A program made the position numbers and the translations under genes. Of a stretch of 45,762 nt of DNA, positions 16,785-24,931 are shown piece by piece (within the stretch, counting starts at the first letter, position 1; every line of letters begins with the position of its first letter). Origin of the DNA: Rhodospirillales bacterium CG15_BIG_FIL_POST_REV_8_21_14_020_66_15 (GTDB lineage: Bacteria; Pseudomonadota; Alphaproteobacteria; Rhodospirillales; Casp-alpha2); NCBI GenBank assembly GCA_002781745.1, contig PFFW01000088.1, positions 6,518-52,279 of the forward strand. The letters run 5' to 3'. The notes under the pieces are model-generated. The model was not told where the DNA came from, searched no databases, and saw nothing but the letters and a program-made list of their open reading frames with translations.

Positions 16785-17810
16785 ATGCTGCTCCCCACCT
16801 CCCGGACCTATTCGCCTGGCGACTTCGCCCTGTCCACGGGCGCGACCCTGCCGGACCTGTCCATAGCCTACGAGACCTGGGGCACACTCAACGCCGCCGG
16901 CGATAACGCCATCCTGCTGTGCCACGGCTACACCAACTACCCGCACGCGACGGGCGACGAAACCGGATGGGCGGTCAATCTTGTCGGTCCCGGCAAGGCG
17001 GTGGACACGGACAGGTATTTCGTCGTCTGTTCCAACATGCTGGGCTCGGCCTACGGCACCTCGGGTCCCGCCTCGACCAACCCGGCCACGGGCAGGCCCT
17101 GGGGCCCCGACTTCCCCAAGTACACGACCGCCGACATGGTGGAGGCGCAGCGCCTGCTGATCGACCATCTGGGCATCGGGCAGTTGAAGGCCGTCATGGG
17201 CTATTCCTACGGCGGACACCTGACCTTCCGCTGGGGGGCGACGCATCCCGAGCGCATGCGGGCATTGGTCCCCATCGCCGGCGTCATCGAGCGCAAGACC
17301 ACCCCGGCCCAGGTCCAGGCGATCCGCGACCGCTACGCCCGGTGCCCCGGCTGGAACGGCGGGCATTATTACGGTCGCGAAATGGATGGCGGGGTGTTCG
17401 CCCGCATGGCCGAGGACCGCATCGAACGCCTCACCAACTACGGCATCGGCACACACCTGGCCGACACGGTGGGCGACCCGGCCGAATGCGCGCGCATCAT
17501 CCGCGAGCGGGCAGAGAAATGGGCCAAGGAATTCGACGCCAACTCCCTCTACATCCTCTACGAGGCGGGCATCGGCTCCGACGTCACGCCCATGTCCGGC
17601 AACATCAAGGCGCCGCTTCTGAACGTGCTGGCCGACACGGACAGCGTGGTCGACGTGGCGCTCGGCCGGCCGACGGTGGATTCGCTGAAATCGAAGGGTG
17701 TCGAAGCCGAGTTCCATGAACTGAAGACGCGCTACGGCCACGCCGGGCCGATGATCGACGCCCGCCTGTGGGAAGGCAAACTGCGGGAATTCCTCGACCG
17801 CACGCCGTGA
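16785..17810 (+). CDS. Alpha/beta-hydrolase, homoserine O-acetyltransferase-like
   Basis: This 341-residue protein shares the MetX scaffold: an N-terminal YETWGTLNAAGDNA, a LLCHGYT oxyanion strand, SNMLGSAYGTSGPAS, and a C-terminal YGHAG catalytic histidine. The nucleophile elbow is GYSYGG (Ser141), where true MetX proteins usually have GGSMGG, and the usual C-terminal HDAFL is replaced. It may therefore be a MetX paralogue acting on another acyl acceptor, or a hydrolase. metY (21616) and hom (30250) are in the same window, so a methionine role remains open. The ribosome site is weak. Confidence 0.75.
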   Translation: MLLPTSRTYSPGDFALSTGATLPDLSIAYETWGTLNAAGDNAILLCHGYTNYPHATGDETGWAVNLVGPGKAVDTDRYFVVCSNMLGSAYGTSGPASTNPATGRPWGPDFPKYTTADMVEAQRLLIDHLGIGQLKAVMGYSYGGHLTFRWGATHPERMRALVPIAGVIERKTTPAQVQAIRDRYARCPGWNGGHYYGREMDGGVFARMAEDRIERLTNYGIGTHLADTVGDPAECARIIRERAEKWAKEFDANSLYILYEAGIGSDVTPMSGNIKAPLLNVLADTDSVVDVALGRPTVDSLKSKGVEAEFHELKTRYGHAGPMIDARLWEGKLREFLDRTP

Positions 17811-17828
17811 CGAGCGGCGCCCGGCCGG

Positions 17829-18407
17829 CTACCAGACCTTGGGCTTCTTGCCCTGCTTTTCCAGGTCCTCGAACTTGTGTTGCAGGAAGCGCTGGAAGCT
17901 CTGCTCCTTGTAGGCGCCGGCCTTGACGAATTCGAACATGGACTGGAAGTGGAACGGTTTGAAATAACCGGGCATGCGCGCGACCTCGGTCTCGCCGGCC
18001 TTCATTTCCTCGGGCGTCGGCAGGAACACGATGGTCGGCGTGAAATTGACGCGCCAGCGGCGGGCGAGCGCCCGCTCCTCCAAGGCCTTGCCGTCCAGGT
18101 CCGTGACCTCGCGCGCCCCCCACAGGTTCAGCTGCACGACCATGAAGTGGGCCTTCACGTAGTCGGTCAGTTCGGGCACCTGGAAGTTCACGGTATGCAT
18201 CTCGCGGCAGTAGGGGCAGCCCTTCTGTTCGAAGATCACGGCGACGCGCTTACCCTTCGCCGCCGCCTCGGCCATGTCCTCGGCCAGGATCAGGAAGGTC
18301 TCGGCGAACCACGACTGCTTGTGCAGGCCGTCCTCGCCGACCGTAGCCGCGCGGGCGGGGCCGAAGACCGCCAGCAGCAGCACCGCCGCCGTCAGAAACC
18401 GTCGCAT
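17829..18407 (-). CDS. Exported thioredoxin-fold protein, SoxW-like
   Basis: This is a 192-residue protein with a signal peptide (1-20, ending ARA-A). The thioredoxin fold carries a CPYC redox motif (C64-C67, in EQKGCPYCREMH) and the cis-proline loop NFTPTIVF. Periplasmic proteins of this kind reduce cysteines on client proteins and need electrons from CcdA/DsbD-type membrane carriers. Sox sulfur-oxidation genes are absent here, so SoxW is only a family label. The start has GGGAGGAC. A terminator at 18472-18502 separates it from rpsI. Confidence 0.86.
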   Translation of the reverse strand: MRRFLTAAVLLLAVFGPARAATVGEDGLHKQSWFAETFLILAEDMAEAAAKGKRVAVIFEQKGCPYCREMHTVNFQVPELTDYVKAHFMVVQLNLWGAREVTDLDGKALEERALARRWRVNFTPTIVFLPTPEEMKAGETEVARMPGYFKPFHFQSMFEFVKAGAYKEQSFQRFLQHKFEDLEKQGKKPKVW

Positions 18408-18471
18408 GTCGTGTCCTCCCGTCGTCGGGGGATAGTGTAACCCGAAAGGCCCCTGCTCGACAGCGGCGACG

Positions 18472-18502
18472 AAAAAGGCCGCCCCCGAAGGAGCGGCCTT
18501 TC
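18472..18502 (-). terminator. Intrinsic terminator of rplM-rpsI
   Basis: On the minus strand a 12-bp stem (one G-U) is capped by a stable TTCG tetraloop and followed by a TTTTT tail. It lies about 67 bp after the rpsI stop, making it one of the clearest terminators in the window. Confidence 0.88.
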
Positions 18503-18568
18503 CATTCTACATTTCTTTCGCGCAAAACAACCTTCGCGGCGGCTAAGCCGCCGCTCGGGTTTTGCGGC

Positions 18569-19051
18569 TTAGCGCTTCGAGAACTGGAAGCTGCGGCGGG
18601 CCTTGCGGCGGCCGAACTTCTTGCGCTCGACGGCGCGGCTGTCGCGGGTCAGGAAGCCGCCCGCCTTCAGCTTGCCGCGCAGCGTCGGCTCGAAATAGGT
18701 CAGTGCCCGCGAGATGCCGTGACGCACGGCGCCGGCCTGGCCCGACAGGCCGCCGCCCTTGACCGTGCACATGACGTCGTATTGGCCCAGGCGCTCGACC
18801 GTCTCGAACGGCTGCTTGATCATCATCTGCAGCACGGGACGGGCGAAATACAGTTCCGCGTCGCGGCCGTTGACCGTAATCTTGCCCGGCCCCGGCTTGA
18901 TCCACACGCGGGCGACGGCGTCCTTGCGGCGGCCCGTGGCGTAGGACCGGCCGTGTTCGTCGATCACCGGTTCCGCGGGACCCGTGTCCTCGACGTCCGG
19001 CGCGCCCGTCAGTTCCTTGAGGTCCTCAAGCGTTTTCACATCTTCGGACAT
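18569..19051 (-). CDS. rpsI: Ribosomal protein uS9
   Basis: This is a small-subunit protein of 160 residues. The first about 30 residues are an acidic extension typical of alphaproteobacteria. The core begins [17 protein letters not shown] and ends with the basic tail [15 protein letters not shown], whose terminal arginine reaches the P-site tRNA in family structures. It follows rplM with a 3-nt gap, and its ribosome site lies in the end of rplM. Confidence 0.98.
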   Translation of the reverse strand: MSEDVKTLEDLKELTGAPDVEDTGPAEPVIDEHGRSYATGRRKDAVARVWIKPGPGKITVNGRDAELYFARPVLQMMIKQPFETVERLGQYDVMCTVKGGGLSGQAGAVRHGISRALTYFEPTLRGKLKAGGFLTRDSRAVERKKFGRRKARRSFQFSKR

Positions 19052-19054
19052 GGA

Positions 19055-19519
19055 TTAGGCGCTCCTTTTGTTCTTCGGGTTCATGGACGCGACGTCCAGA
19101 ACCTGCGGCTGCTGGCCGGCATGGGGATGCTCGGTGCCGGCATAGACGTGCAGCTTGCGCATCTGCTCGCGGCCCAGCGGGTTGCGGCTGACCATGCGCT
19201 CGACGGCCTTGTAGACGACGCGCTCGGGATGGGCGCCGCCCAGGATGCCGCCGGCGGTGCGGGTCTTGATGCCGCCCGGATAGCCGGTGTGATAGTGGTA
19301 CTTCTTGTCCGCCAGCTTGTTGCCGGTCAGGCGCACCTTGCCGGCATTGATGACGATGATGTGGTCGCCGCAATCGATGTGCGGGGTGTACATCGGCTTG
19401 TGCTTGCCGCGCAGCCGCGTCGCGATGGCCGCCGCCAGACGGCCGAGGACCAGACCCTCGGCATCGACGACATACCAACCCTTTTCGACTTCCGACGGTT
19501 TCGCGGAATAGGTTTTCAT
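19055..19519 (-). CDS. rplM: Ribosomal protein uL13
   Basis: This is a large-subunit protein of 154 residues, an early assembly protein that binds 23S rRNA. It carries [28 protein letters not shown] and the motif [19 protein letters not shown]. It is the first gene of the rplM-rpsI operon, with AAGGAACG upstream of the ATG and a promoter about 70-95 bp upstream. Confidence 0.98.
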   Translation of the reverse strand: MKTYSAKPSEVEKGWYVVDAEGLVLGRLAAAIATRLRGKHKPMYTPHIDCGDHIIVINAGKVRLTGNKLADKKYHYHTGYPGGIKTRTAGGILGGAHPERVVYKAVERMVSRNPLGREQMRKLHVYAGTEHPHAGQQPQVLDVASMNPKNKRSA

Positions 19520-19585
19520 GGGTCACGTTCCTTAAATGCTTTTGCGGCCCGGACGCACGACGGGCACCGGGTGCCGAAGGCGGCG

Positions 19586-19613
19586 GAATATGCCACAGGG
19601 GAACGGGAAGTCA
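19586..19613 (-). promoter_or_regulatory. Sigma-70 promoter of rplM-rpsI
   Basis: On the minus strand TTGACT (19608-19613) and CATATT (19586-19591) are 16 bp apart, giving a start near 19579 and a leader of about 60 nt. A perfect TATAAT (19655-19660) with a poor -35 lies further upstream and may be a second promoter. Confidence 0.6.
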
Positions 19614-19677
19614 AGCGGAAAACCGCAACATTTTCCGTCGTTTACGGACGCGGTATTATAACACCATATAGACCCGG

Positions 19678-20112
19678 TCAGCCGCGGGGCGGGATCGAAT
19701 AGGTGCCGGTCATATGCGCCACCACGGCGTCGAACCCGTCGGAATGGACGCTCACCTCGATCACCGCGAGGCGCTTGCCCAGCTTGAGGACCGTCGCCTC
19801 GGCGATCAGGTCGGCGGGTTCGGGCCGGTGCAGGAAATTCGCGTTGAAGCTGGTGGTCACGGCCAGTTTCACCGGGCCGATCCGGCCCAGAAGCGCCGCG
19901 TACATGGCGGCATCGGCCAGCGCCATCATGGCCGGGCCCGACACGGTGCCGCCGGGACGCAGCTGCCGTTCGTCCGTCGGCATGCGCAGGACCGCGCGGC
20001 CGGCCTCGATCACGTCGGCGCGCATGCCGACCTCATGGGCGAAGGGCAGTTCCTCCGCCATGATCCGGTTGAACTGGTCGGCGGTGATTTCCGGCGTCTT
20101 GGTCTCCGGCAT
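19678..20112 (-). CDS. PaaI-type acyl-CoA thioesterase (hotdog fold)
   Basis: This 144-residue protein has the PaaI/HGG pattern: LRPGGTVSGPAMMALADAAMYAAL in the helix, then FNANFLHRPEPADLIAEATVLKLGKRLAVIEV. It hydrolyses acyl-CoA or aryl-CoA esters in the cytoplasm. It diverges from an enoyl-CoA hydratase across a strong palindrome, which suggests both belong to one acyl-CoA catabolic regulon. The gene is 158 bp upstream of rplM, which has its own promoter. Confidence 0.87.
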   Translation of the reverse strand: MPETKTPEITADQFNRIMAEELPFAHEVGMRADVIEAGRAVLRMPTDERQLRPGGTVSGPAMMALADAAMYAALLGRIGPVKLAVTTSFNANFLHRPEPADLIAEATVLKLGKRLAVIEVSVHSDGFDAVVAHMTGTYSIPPRG

Positions 20113-20156
20113 GGGGTCGGCTCCGGCTCGGGTTGCGGTGACGGCGACGGTAATTT

Positions 20157-20172
20157 ACGTTTACGTAAACGT
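20157..20172. promoter_or_regulatory. 16-bp perfect palindrome, operator between two acyl-CoA genes
   Basis: ACGTTTACGTAAACGT is fully self-complementary, and the symmetry extends with one mismatch per arm to 20152-20177 (AATT at both ends). It lies between the thioesterase start (20112) and the enoyl-CoA hydratase start (20266). The core resembles, from memory, sites of MerR-type regulators of branched-chain amino acid and fatty acid breakdown such as LiuR. The identity of the reader is inference. Confidence 0.7.
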
Positions 20173-20265
20173 CAATTCAGGCCTAACCGCGCCGCAGCCG
20201 TTCGGCGGGCTTGCCATCCCCGCCCGGCGGGCCTTAGATACCAGGACGGAAGGAAGCACAACAAC

Positions 20266-21099
20266 ATGACCGACACCCCTCTTCCGGGCAGCAACGAAGC
20301 GATCCTTTTGCGCGAGGACCGTGACGGTGTCGCGACCCTGACCCTCAATCGGCCCGACAAGTTCAACGCCCTCTCGAGCGACCTGATGGGCGCCGTGCAG
20401 GACCAGATGGATGCCCTGATGGACGACCGCACGGTCAAGGTCGTGGTCATCGCCGCCAACGGCCGCGCGTTCTGCGCCGGGCACGACCTGCGGGAAATGA
20501 AGGCCATGGACGGCCGCGAACCGCTCGAGGCCCTGTTCAAGCAATGCTCGCGCATGATGACCTCCCTCACCCGAATTCCGCAGCCGGTGATCGCCCGGGT
20601 CCACGGCGTGGCGACGGCGGCGGGCTGTCAGCTTGTGGCGCAATGCGACCTCGCGGTGGCGGCGGACCAGGTGCGCTTCGCCACCTCGGGCATCAATCTG
20701 GGCCTGTTCTGCGCCACGCCCATGGTCGCGGTGACCCGCAACCTGCCGCGCAAGCAGGCGTTGGAGATGCTCTATACCGGCGACTTCATCACTGCCGAGA
20801 CGGCGCGGCAGTACGGCCTGGTCAACCGCGTGGTGCCGGCGGAATTCCTCGACCGCGCCACGGACGACCTGGCCCGGACCATCGCCGACAAGTCGCCCCG
20901 CGCCATCCAGTTCGGCAAGGAGCTGTTCTACAAGCAGATCGAGGAAGGGCTGGACGCCGCCTACGAACTGGCGACCGAAACCATTATTCAGAACATGCTG
21001 CACGCGGACGCCCAGGCCGGCGTCGCCGCCTTCCTGGAAAAACAGCCCATGCCGCAGTGGCAGGACCTCTCCAAGGATCCGAAGGACGACGACGAATGA
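20266..21099 (+). CDS. Enoyl-CoA hydratase/isomerase family protein
   Basis: This 277-residue crotonase-fold enzyme is expected to hydrate trans-2-enoyl-CoA. It shows the oxyanion-hole segments AFCAGHDLREM and ARVHGVATAAGCQLVAQCDLAVA and an LGLFC segment. The usual catalytic Glu pair (as in rat ECH1) is not obvious: the first position reads AAGCQL, so the reaction may differ from classic hydration. It resembles the ECHDC3-like group. GGAAGGAAG precedes the ATG. Its stop overlaps the next gene (ATGA), indicating one operon. Confidence 0.88.
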   Translation: MTDTPLPGSNEAILLREDRDGVATLTLNRPDKFNALSSDLMGAVQDQMDALMDDRTVKVVVIAANGRAFCAGHDLREMKAMDGREPLEALFKQCSRMMTSLTRIPQPVIARVHGVATAAGCQLVAQCDLAVAADQVRFATSGINLGLFCATPMVAVTRNLPRKQALEMLYTGDFITAETARQYGLVNRVVPAEFLDRATDDLARTIADKSPRAIQFGKELFYKQIEEGLDAAYELATETIIQNMLHADAQAGVAAFLEKQPMPQWQDLSKDPKDDDE

Positions 21100-21608
21100 A
21101 CCAGCCCGACGAGGCCCCGCCGCCCCTCCACTACGACGACGCGCTGGTCGCGGGCGTGCTCAAGGACGTGCGCACCATCGCCATGGTTGGCGCCTCGCCC
21201 AACTGGGTCAGGCCGTCGAACTTCGCCATGAAGTACCTGCTGGGCAAGGGTTACACGGTGATCCCCATCAACCCGGGCCATGCCGGCAAGGAGATCTGGG
21301 AACAGGCGGTCTATGCGGAACTGGGCGACGCGCCCGGGCCCGTCGACATGGTGGACGTGTTCCGCGCGTCGAAGGATGCGGGCGGCATCGTCGACCGCGC
21401 CATCGAGCTGAAGGACGAGAAAGGCATCCGCGTGATCTGGATGCAGCTGGGCGTGCGCGACGACGCGGCGGCCGAGCGCGCCCGGGCGGCGGGCCTGACG
21501 GTCATCATGGACCGCTGCCCCAAGATCGAATACGGGCGGCTATTCGGCGAACTGGGCTGGTGCGGCGTCAATTCCGGCGTGATTTCGGCAAAGCGGACGA
21601 AGAGGTAG
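21096..21608 (+). CDS. CoA-binding protein (YccU-like)
   Basis: This is a 170-residue Rossmann-type CoA-binding domain protein. N-terminal VRTIAMVGASPNWVRPSNFAMKYL, IPINPG and IWMQLGVRDDAA match the single-domain YccU family, related to the CoA-binding part of succinyl-CoA synthetase alpha. No catalytic domain is attached and the role is unknown. It overlaps the enoyl-CoA hydratase by 4 bp and is 7 bp from metY, so the three are probably translated together. Confidence 0.88.
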   Translation: MNQPDEAPPPLHYDDALVAGVLKDVRTIAMVGASPNWVRPSNFAMKYLLGKGYTVIPINPGHAGKEIWEQAVYAELGDAPGPVDMVDVFRASKDAGGIVDRAIELKDEKGIRVIWMQLGVRDDAAAERARAAGLTVIMDRCPKIEYGRLFGELGWCGVNSGVISAKRTKR

Positions 21609-21615
21609 TTTAGCG

Positions 21616-22923
21616 ATGGATTCCAAGAACGACATGCCCGATGGCCCGCCCGAGTTCGGCTTTGAAACCCGGGCCATCCACGCGGGCGCGCGGCCCGATG
21701 CGGAAACGGGCGCCCGCGTCACGCCGATCTTTCAGAACACGGCCTATGTGTTCGAAAACGCGGAGCACGCCGCCGACCTGTTCAACCTGCAGACCTTCGG
21801 CTTCATCTATTCACGGCTGACCAACCCCACCGTATCGGTGCTCGAGGAACGGCTCGCCAACCTGGAGGGCGGGCGCGCCGCCGTCTGCGCCGCCTCGGGC
21901 CATGCGGCGCAGTTCCTCGCCATGTTCACGCTGCTGGAGCCGGGCGACAGCTTCATCGCTTCGAAAAACCTCTACGGCGGCTCCATCACCCAATTCGGTC
22001 ATTCCTTCAAGCGGCTCGGCTGGACATGCCATTTCGTGGAGCCGACACCAGAGGAATTCCAGCGCGCCCTCGCCGAGCATCCGGAGGCCAAGTGCATCTT
22101 CCTGGAGGCGCTGGCCAACCCGGGCGGCCTGATCGTCGACCTGGAACCGGTGGCGGGGATCGCCCATGACGCGGGCATTCCCCTGGTGGTCGACAACACG
22201 CTGGCGACGCCCTACCTGCTCAAGCCCTTCGACTGGGGCGCCGACATCGTCGTCCATTCGACGACCAAGTTCCTCTCGGGCCACGCCAACTCCATGGGCG
22301 GTGCTGTCATCGAGTCCGGGAAATTCGACTGGGCGGCGTCCGGCAAGTTTCCGGGCATGACGACCCCCGACCCGGCCTACCACGGCCTGACGTTCTTCGA
22401 GACCTTCGGCGACTTCGGCTTCACCATGAAGGCGCGGGCCGTGGCGCTGCGCGACTTCGGGCCCGCCATGGCGCCCATGAACGCCTTCCTGACGATCACC
22501 GGGATCGAGACCCTGCCGCTGCGCATGGACCGACATGTGGCAAACGCGCAGAAGGTGGCGGAATTCCTGGAGGGCCATCCGGCCGTCGCCTGGGTGTCCT
22601 ACGCGGGGCTGCCGTCAAGCCCTTGGCACACCCTGGCGCAAAAATACCTGCCGAAGGGGGCCGGCTCCGTCTTCACCTTCGGGCTCAGGGGCGGCTACGC
22701 GGCCGGGATCAGGTGCGTCGAGACGGTGGAGCTGTTCTCCCACCTCGCCAACATCGGCGATACCCGCTCGCTCATCATCCATCCGGCCTCGACCACCCAC
22801 CGGCAACTGACCGAGGAACAGCAGGTCGCTGCCGGCGCCGGGCCGGACGTTGTCCGCCTGTCCATCGGCCTGGAGACGGCCCAGGATCTGATCGACGACC
22901 TGGAGAAGGCGCTGGGCGCCTAA
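21616..22923 (+). CDS. metY: O-acetylhomoserine aminocarboxypropyltransferase (sulfhydrylase)
   Basis: This 435-residue Cys/Met-metabolism PLP enzyme is expected to make homocysteine from O-acetylhomoserine and sulfide. It shows FETRAIHAGARPD at the start, YSRLTNPTVSVLEERLA, ASGHAAQ, the Asp motif LVVDNTLATPYL, and the Schiff-base lysine in HSTTKFLSGH. The C-terminal HPASTTHRQLTEEQQ fits the MetY group. The length and N-terminus favour MetY over MetB/MetZ. Sulfide use is inferred from family. It is the third gene of the operon beginning at 20266. Confidence 0.92.
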   Translation: MDSKNDMPDGPPEFGFETRAIHAGARPDAETGARVTPIFQNTAYVFENAEHAADLFNLQTFGFIYSRLTNPTVSVLEERLANLEGGRAAVCAASGHAAQFLAMFTLLEPGDSFIASKNLYGGSITQFGHSFKRLGWTCHFVEPTPEEFQRALAEHPEAKCIFLEALANPGGLIVDLEPVAGIAHDAGIPLVVDNTLATPYLLKPFDWGADIVVHSTTKFLSGHANSMGGAVIESGKFDWAASGKFPGMTTPDPAYHGLTFFETFGDFGFTMKARAVALRDFGPAMAPMNAFLTITGIETLPLRMDRHVANAQKVAEFLEGHPAVAWVSYAGLPSSPWHTLAQKYLPKGAGSVFTFGLRGGYAAGIRCVETVELFSHLANIGDTRSLIIHPASTTHRQLTEEQQVAAGAGPDVVRLSIGLETAQDLIDDLEKALGA

Positions 22924-22991
22924 AAGGCCGTCGGTTTTTTCCGCTGACGGCAGGCGATTCCGTTCGACCGGGCATAAATCACCCTGCGTTT

Positions 22992-23036
22992 TGTGACACG
23001 GGTCACAGCCGTCATCTGCCCAGCCACGTACATAAT
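22992..23036 (+). promoter_or_regulatory. CRP-type site with class II promoter geometry
   Basis: TGTGACACGGGTCACA (22992-23007) is a perfect TGTGA-N6-TCACA site. A -10-like CATAAT follows at 23031-23036 with no good -35, and the site centre lies about 42 bp before the expected start near 23043. That is the geometry of a class II CRP/FNR-family activated promoter. The leader to the next ATG (23138) is about 95 nt. Confidence 0.65.
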
Positions 23037-23137
23037 AAACCGGAATAAGAACCAGACCCAGCCGGGACCCGTCCGCCGAGTGGACGGCGTCCTCCGGAAA
23101 GGGTCGGATTGTTTCAAGCGGTGGGTGAAGGTGTCAG

Positions 23138-23344
23138 ATGCCGGTATTCGAATTCGAGGTTCACAACAGCGAGGTCCTGGCCGCCCTGCGGGCAGGCGAC
23201 AGGCATAAGTTCTTCAAGGACGAATGGGCGGATACCCATTTCATCGAATTTTCGGGCCAAGACGTCAATGAGGCGCGCAGCCGGGCCGAACGCCGCTATC
23301 CGGCGAACCAGGGCTTCGTCATCACGGGGGTCAGGGAGGTCTGA
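23138..23344 (+). CDS. Small protein of unknown function, 68 residues
   Basis: This soluble acidic/basic mixed protein starts MPVFEFEVHNSEVLAAL and ends VITGVREV. It has no signal peptide, membrane segment or Cys. The end segments look like beta-strands flanking helices, suggesting a small alpha/beta fold. I do not recognise it. The ribosome site GAAGGTG and codon use fit a real gene, and a CRP-type promoter lies upstream. It converges with a glyoxalase-fold gene (13-bp gap). Confidence 0.7.
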   Translation: MPVFEFEVHNSEVLAALRAGDRHKFFKDEWADTHFIEFSGQDVNEARSRAERRYPANQGFVITGVREV

Positions 23345-23357
23345 GCCGGTCGCCGCC

Positions 23358-23762
23358 TCAGACGTAGTTGCTGACTTCCACCAGATTCCCGTCCGGATCG
23401 CGGAAGTAGATGGAGCGCAGTTCGCCCGTGGCGCCCGTGCGCTTCGACGGCTGGACCTCGATCTCGACGCCGACGCCTTGCAGATGCGCCATGACCTGCT
23501 CGATGGGGGTTTCCGTGATCAGGCAGAAGTCCCCCGCCCCGGTCACCGGGTTGACGCCCTTGGGCTCGTAGGGGCTGGGAAAGGGGTGCAGGTTGATCTT
23601 GTTGCGCCCGAAGGTGAGCGCCGAGCGCACGTCGCCCGGCCGCGCCTCGAAGTCCTCGCGCGTCATGCCCAGCGCCTTTTCATAGAACGCGCAGGTCTTG
23701 TCCACGTCGGCCACGGTGAGGACGAAATGGTCGATGCGGTCGATGGAAAACGGCGCGGTCAT
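23358..23762 (-). CDS. Glyoxalase/bleomycin-resistance (VOC) family protein
   Basis: This is a 134-residue single-module VOC protein. IDHFVLTVADVDKTCAFYEKALGM opens the first beta-alpha-beta-beta-beta unit, giving His as first metal ligand; INLHPF and the terminal GNLVEVSNYV supply the likely second His and the Glu. It resembles the group labelled virulence protein STM3117, which is not well characterised; the substrate is unknown. It lies 47 bp downstream of a DHH phosphoesterase on the same strand and is probably in one operon. Confidence 0.85.
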   Translation of the reverse strand: MTAPFSIDRIDHFVLTVADVDKTCAFYEKALGMTREDFEARPGDVRSALTFGRNKINLHPFPSPYEPKGVNPVTGAGDFCLITETPIEQVMAHLQGVGVEIEVQPSKRTGATGELRSIYFRDPDGNLVEVSNYV

Positions 23763-23809
23763 GGGTGGCTCCCTTGGACTTTCTTGGAATCTCGGATGGA
23801 TGAAGCGGA

Positions 23810-24742
23810 TTACCTGCCGCGCACGGCGGCGACGATTTCCTGGGCCACGCGGTCGGCGTGGTCGGGCTCGACCTGGCAGGTGCCGACGGCCGCATGGCCG
23901 CCGCCGCCGTATTTCAAAAGCAGGTTGCCCACGTTGGCCTTGTTGGTGCGCTTGAGGATCGACTTGCCGACGGCGACCTCGACCAACCCGCGTTCCGGCA
24001 GGTTGGTCAGGTGCACCGAGATGTCGCACTTGGGATAGAGGGCGTACACGAGAAAGCGGTTGACCGTATAGAGCGTGTCTTCGTCGCGCAGGTCGACCAG
24101 CACGACGTTGTCCGTGATCTCGGCGCAGCGCTTGATCTGCAGTTCGGCGAATTCCTCGTTCAGGATGTAGGTGCGCACGCGCTCGGCCACGTCGGGTATC
24201 TGCAGGATCTCGTCGACCGGGTGATGACGGCAGTAGGTCATCATGTCGATCATCATCTGCTCTTCCGAGATCGCGAAGTCGCGCAGGCGGCTCAGCCCCG
24301 TGCGCCCGTCGAGGATGAAGTTGAGGAGCGTGTAGCCGTCGGGCGCCAGTATCTCCTCTTCCGTGAAGTCGGCGGAGTCGGCCTTGTCGACGGCGTCGAT
24401 CAGCGCCGGGTCGACCAGGGGAAACGTGTCCCGGCCGCCGTAATGGTCATAGACGACGCGCGCCGCCGAGGGCGCCTTGGGATCGATGATGTGGTTCTCC
24501 ATGGGGCCCACGCGCTCGGTCTCGCTGACGTGGTGGTCGAAGCACAGATGCACGCCCGGCACGTAGGGCAGGTTCGCCGTGATGTCGTCTGGGGTCACCT
24601 CGACACGGCCGTGCTGCATGTCGCGGGGGTGGGCGAACATGACCGTGTCGATCATGTCCTGTTCCATGAACAGGGCGCCGCACACGACGCCGTCGAAATC
24701 AGGCCGGGTGATCAGCCGATAGCTGCCGGTTTCAGCACTCAT
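23810..24742 (-). CDS. DHH-family phosphoesterase
   Basis: This 310-residue cytoplasmic phosphoesterase has metal-site motifs ITRPDFDGVVCG (D15, D17) and LCFDHH (69-71), and a C-terminal DHHA1-like glycine-rich segment LLKYGGGGHAAVGTC. The family includes NrnA oligoribonucleases, c-di-AMP phosphodiesterases and exopolyphosphatases. The layout is close to that of NrnA-like stand-alone DHH proteins, but the substrate cannot be told. ATG 24742 is chosen because AGGGGAA sits upstream. It diverges from the His-rich protein gene. Confidence 0.85.
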   Translation of the reverse strand: MSAETGSYRLITRPDFDGVVCGALFMEQDMIDTVMFAHPRDMQHGRVEVTPDDITANLPYVPGVHLCFDHHVSETERVGPMENHIIDPKAPSAARVVYDHYGGRDTFPLVDPALIDAVDKADSADFTEEEILAPDGYTLLNFILDGRTGLSRLRDFAISEEQMMIDMMTYCRHHPVDEILQIPDVAERVRTYILNEEFAELQIKRCAEITDNVVLVDLRDEDTLYTVNRFLVYALYPKCDISVHLTNLPERGLVEVAVGKSILKRTNKANVGNLLLKYGGGGHAAVGTCQVEPDHADRVAQEIVAAVRGR

Positions 24743-24931
24743 GCCCAGTTCCCCTGCCCGATCCTGCCCGTTCCGCAGCACTTTTCGTTCCCGCGAAGGT
24801 ACTGCCTTATCTGAACACATTGCAATATGAACCAAGGTCCCGGCCGCGGAACGGAGTCCCCGGCGGCCCGCCGATATGCTATAGCATGGCCCCGAGCGCG
24901 ACGCCGCGCCACCGATGAAGGAACGCCGGCC

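Noticed and set aside
22927-22951. Terminator after metY
   Set aside because: The stem is only 6 bp and its T-run is inside the loop, not after the stem.
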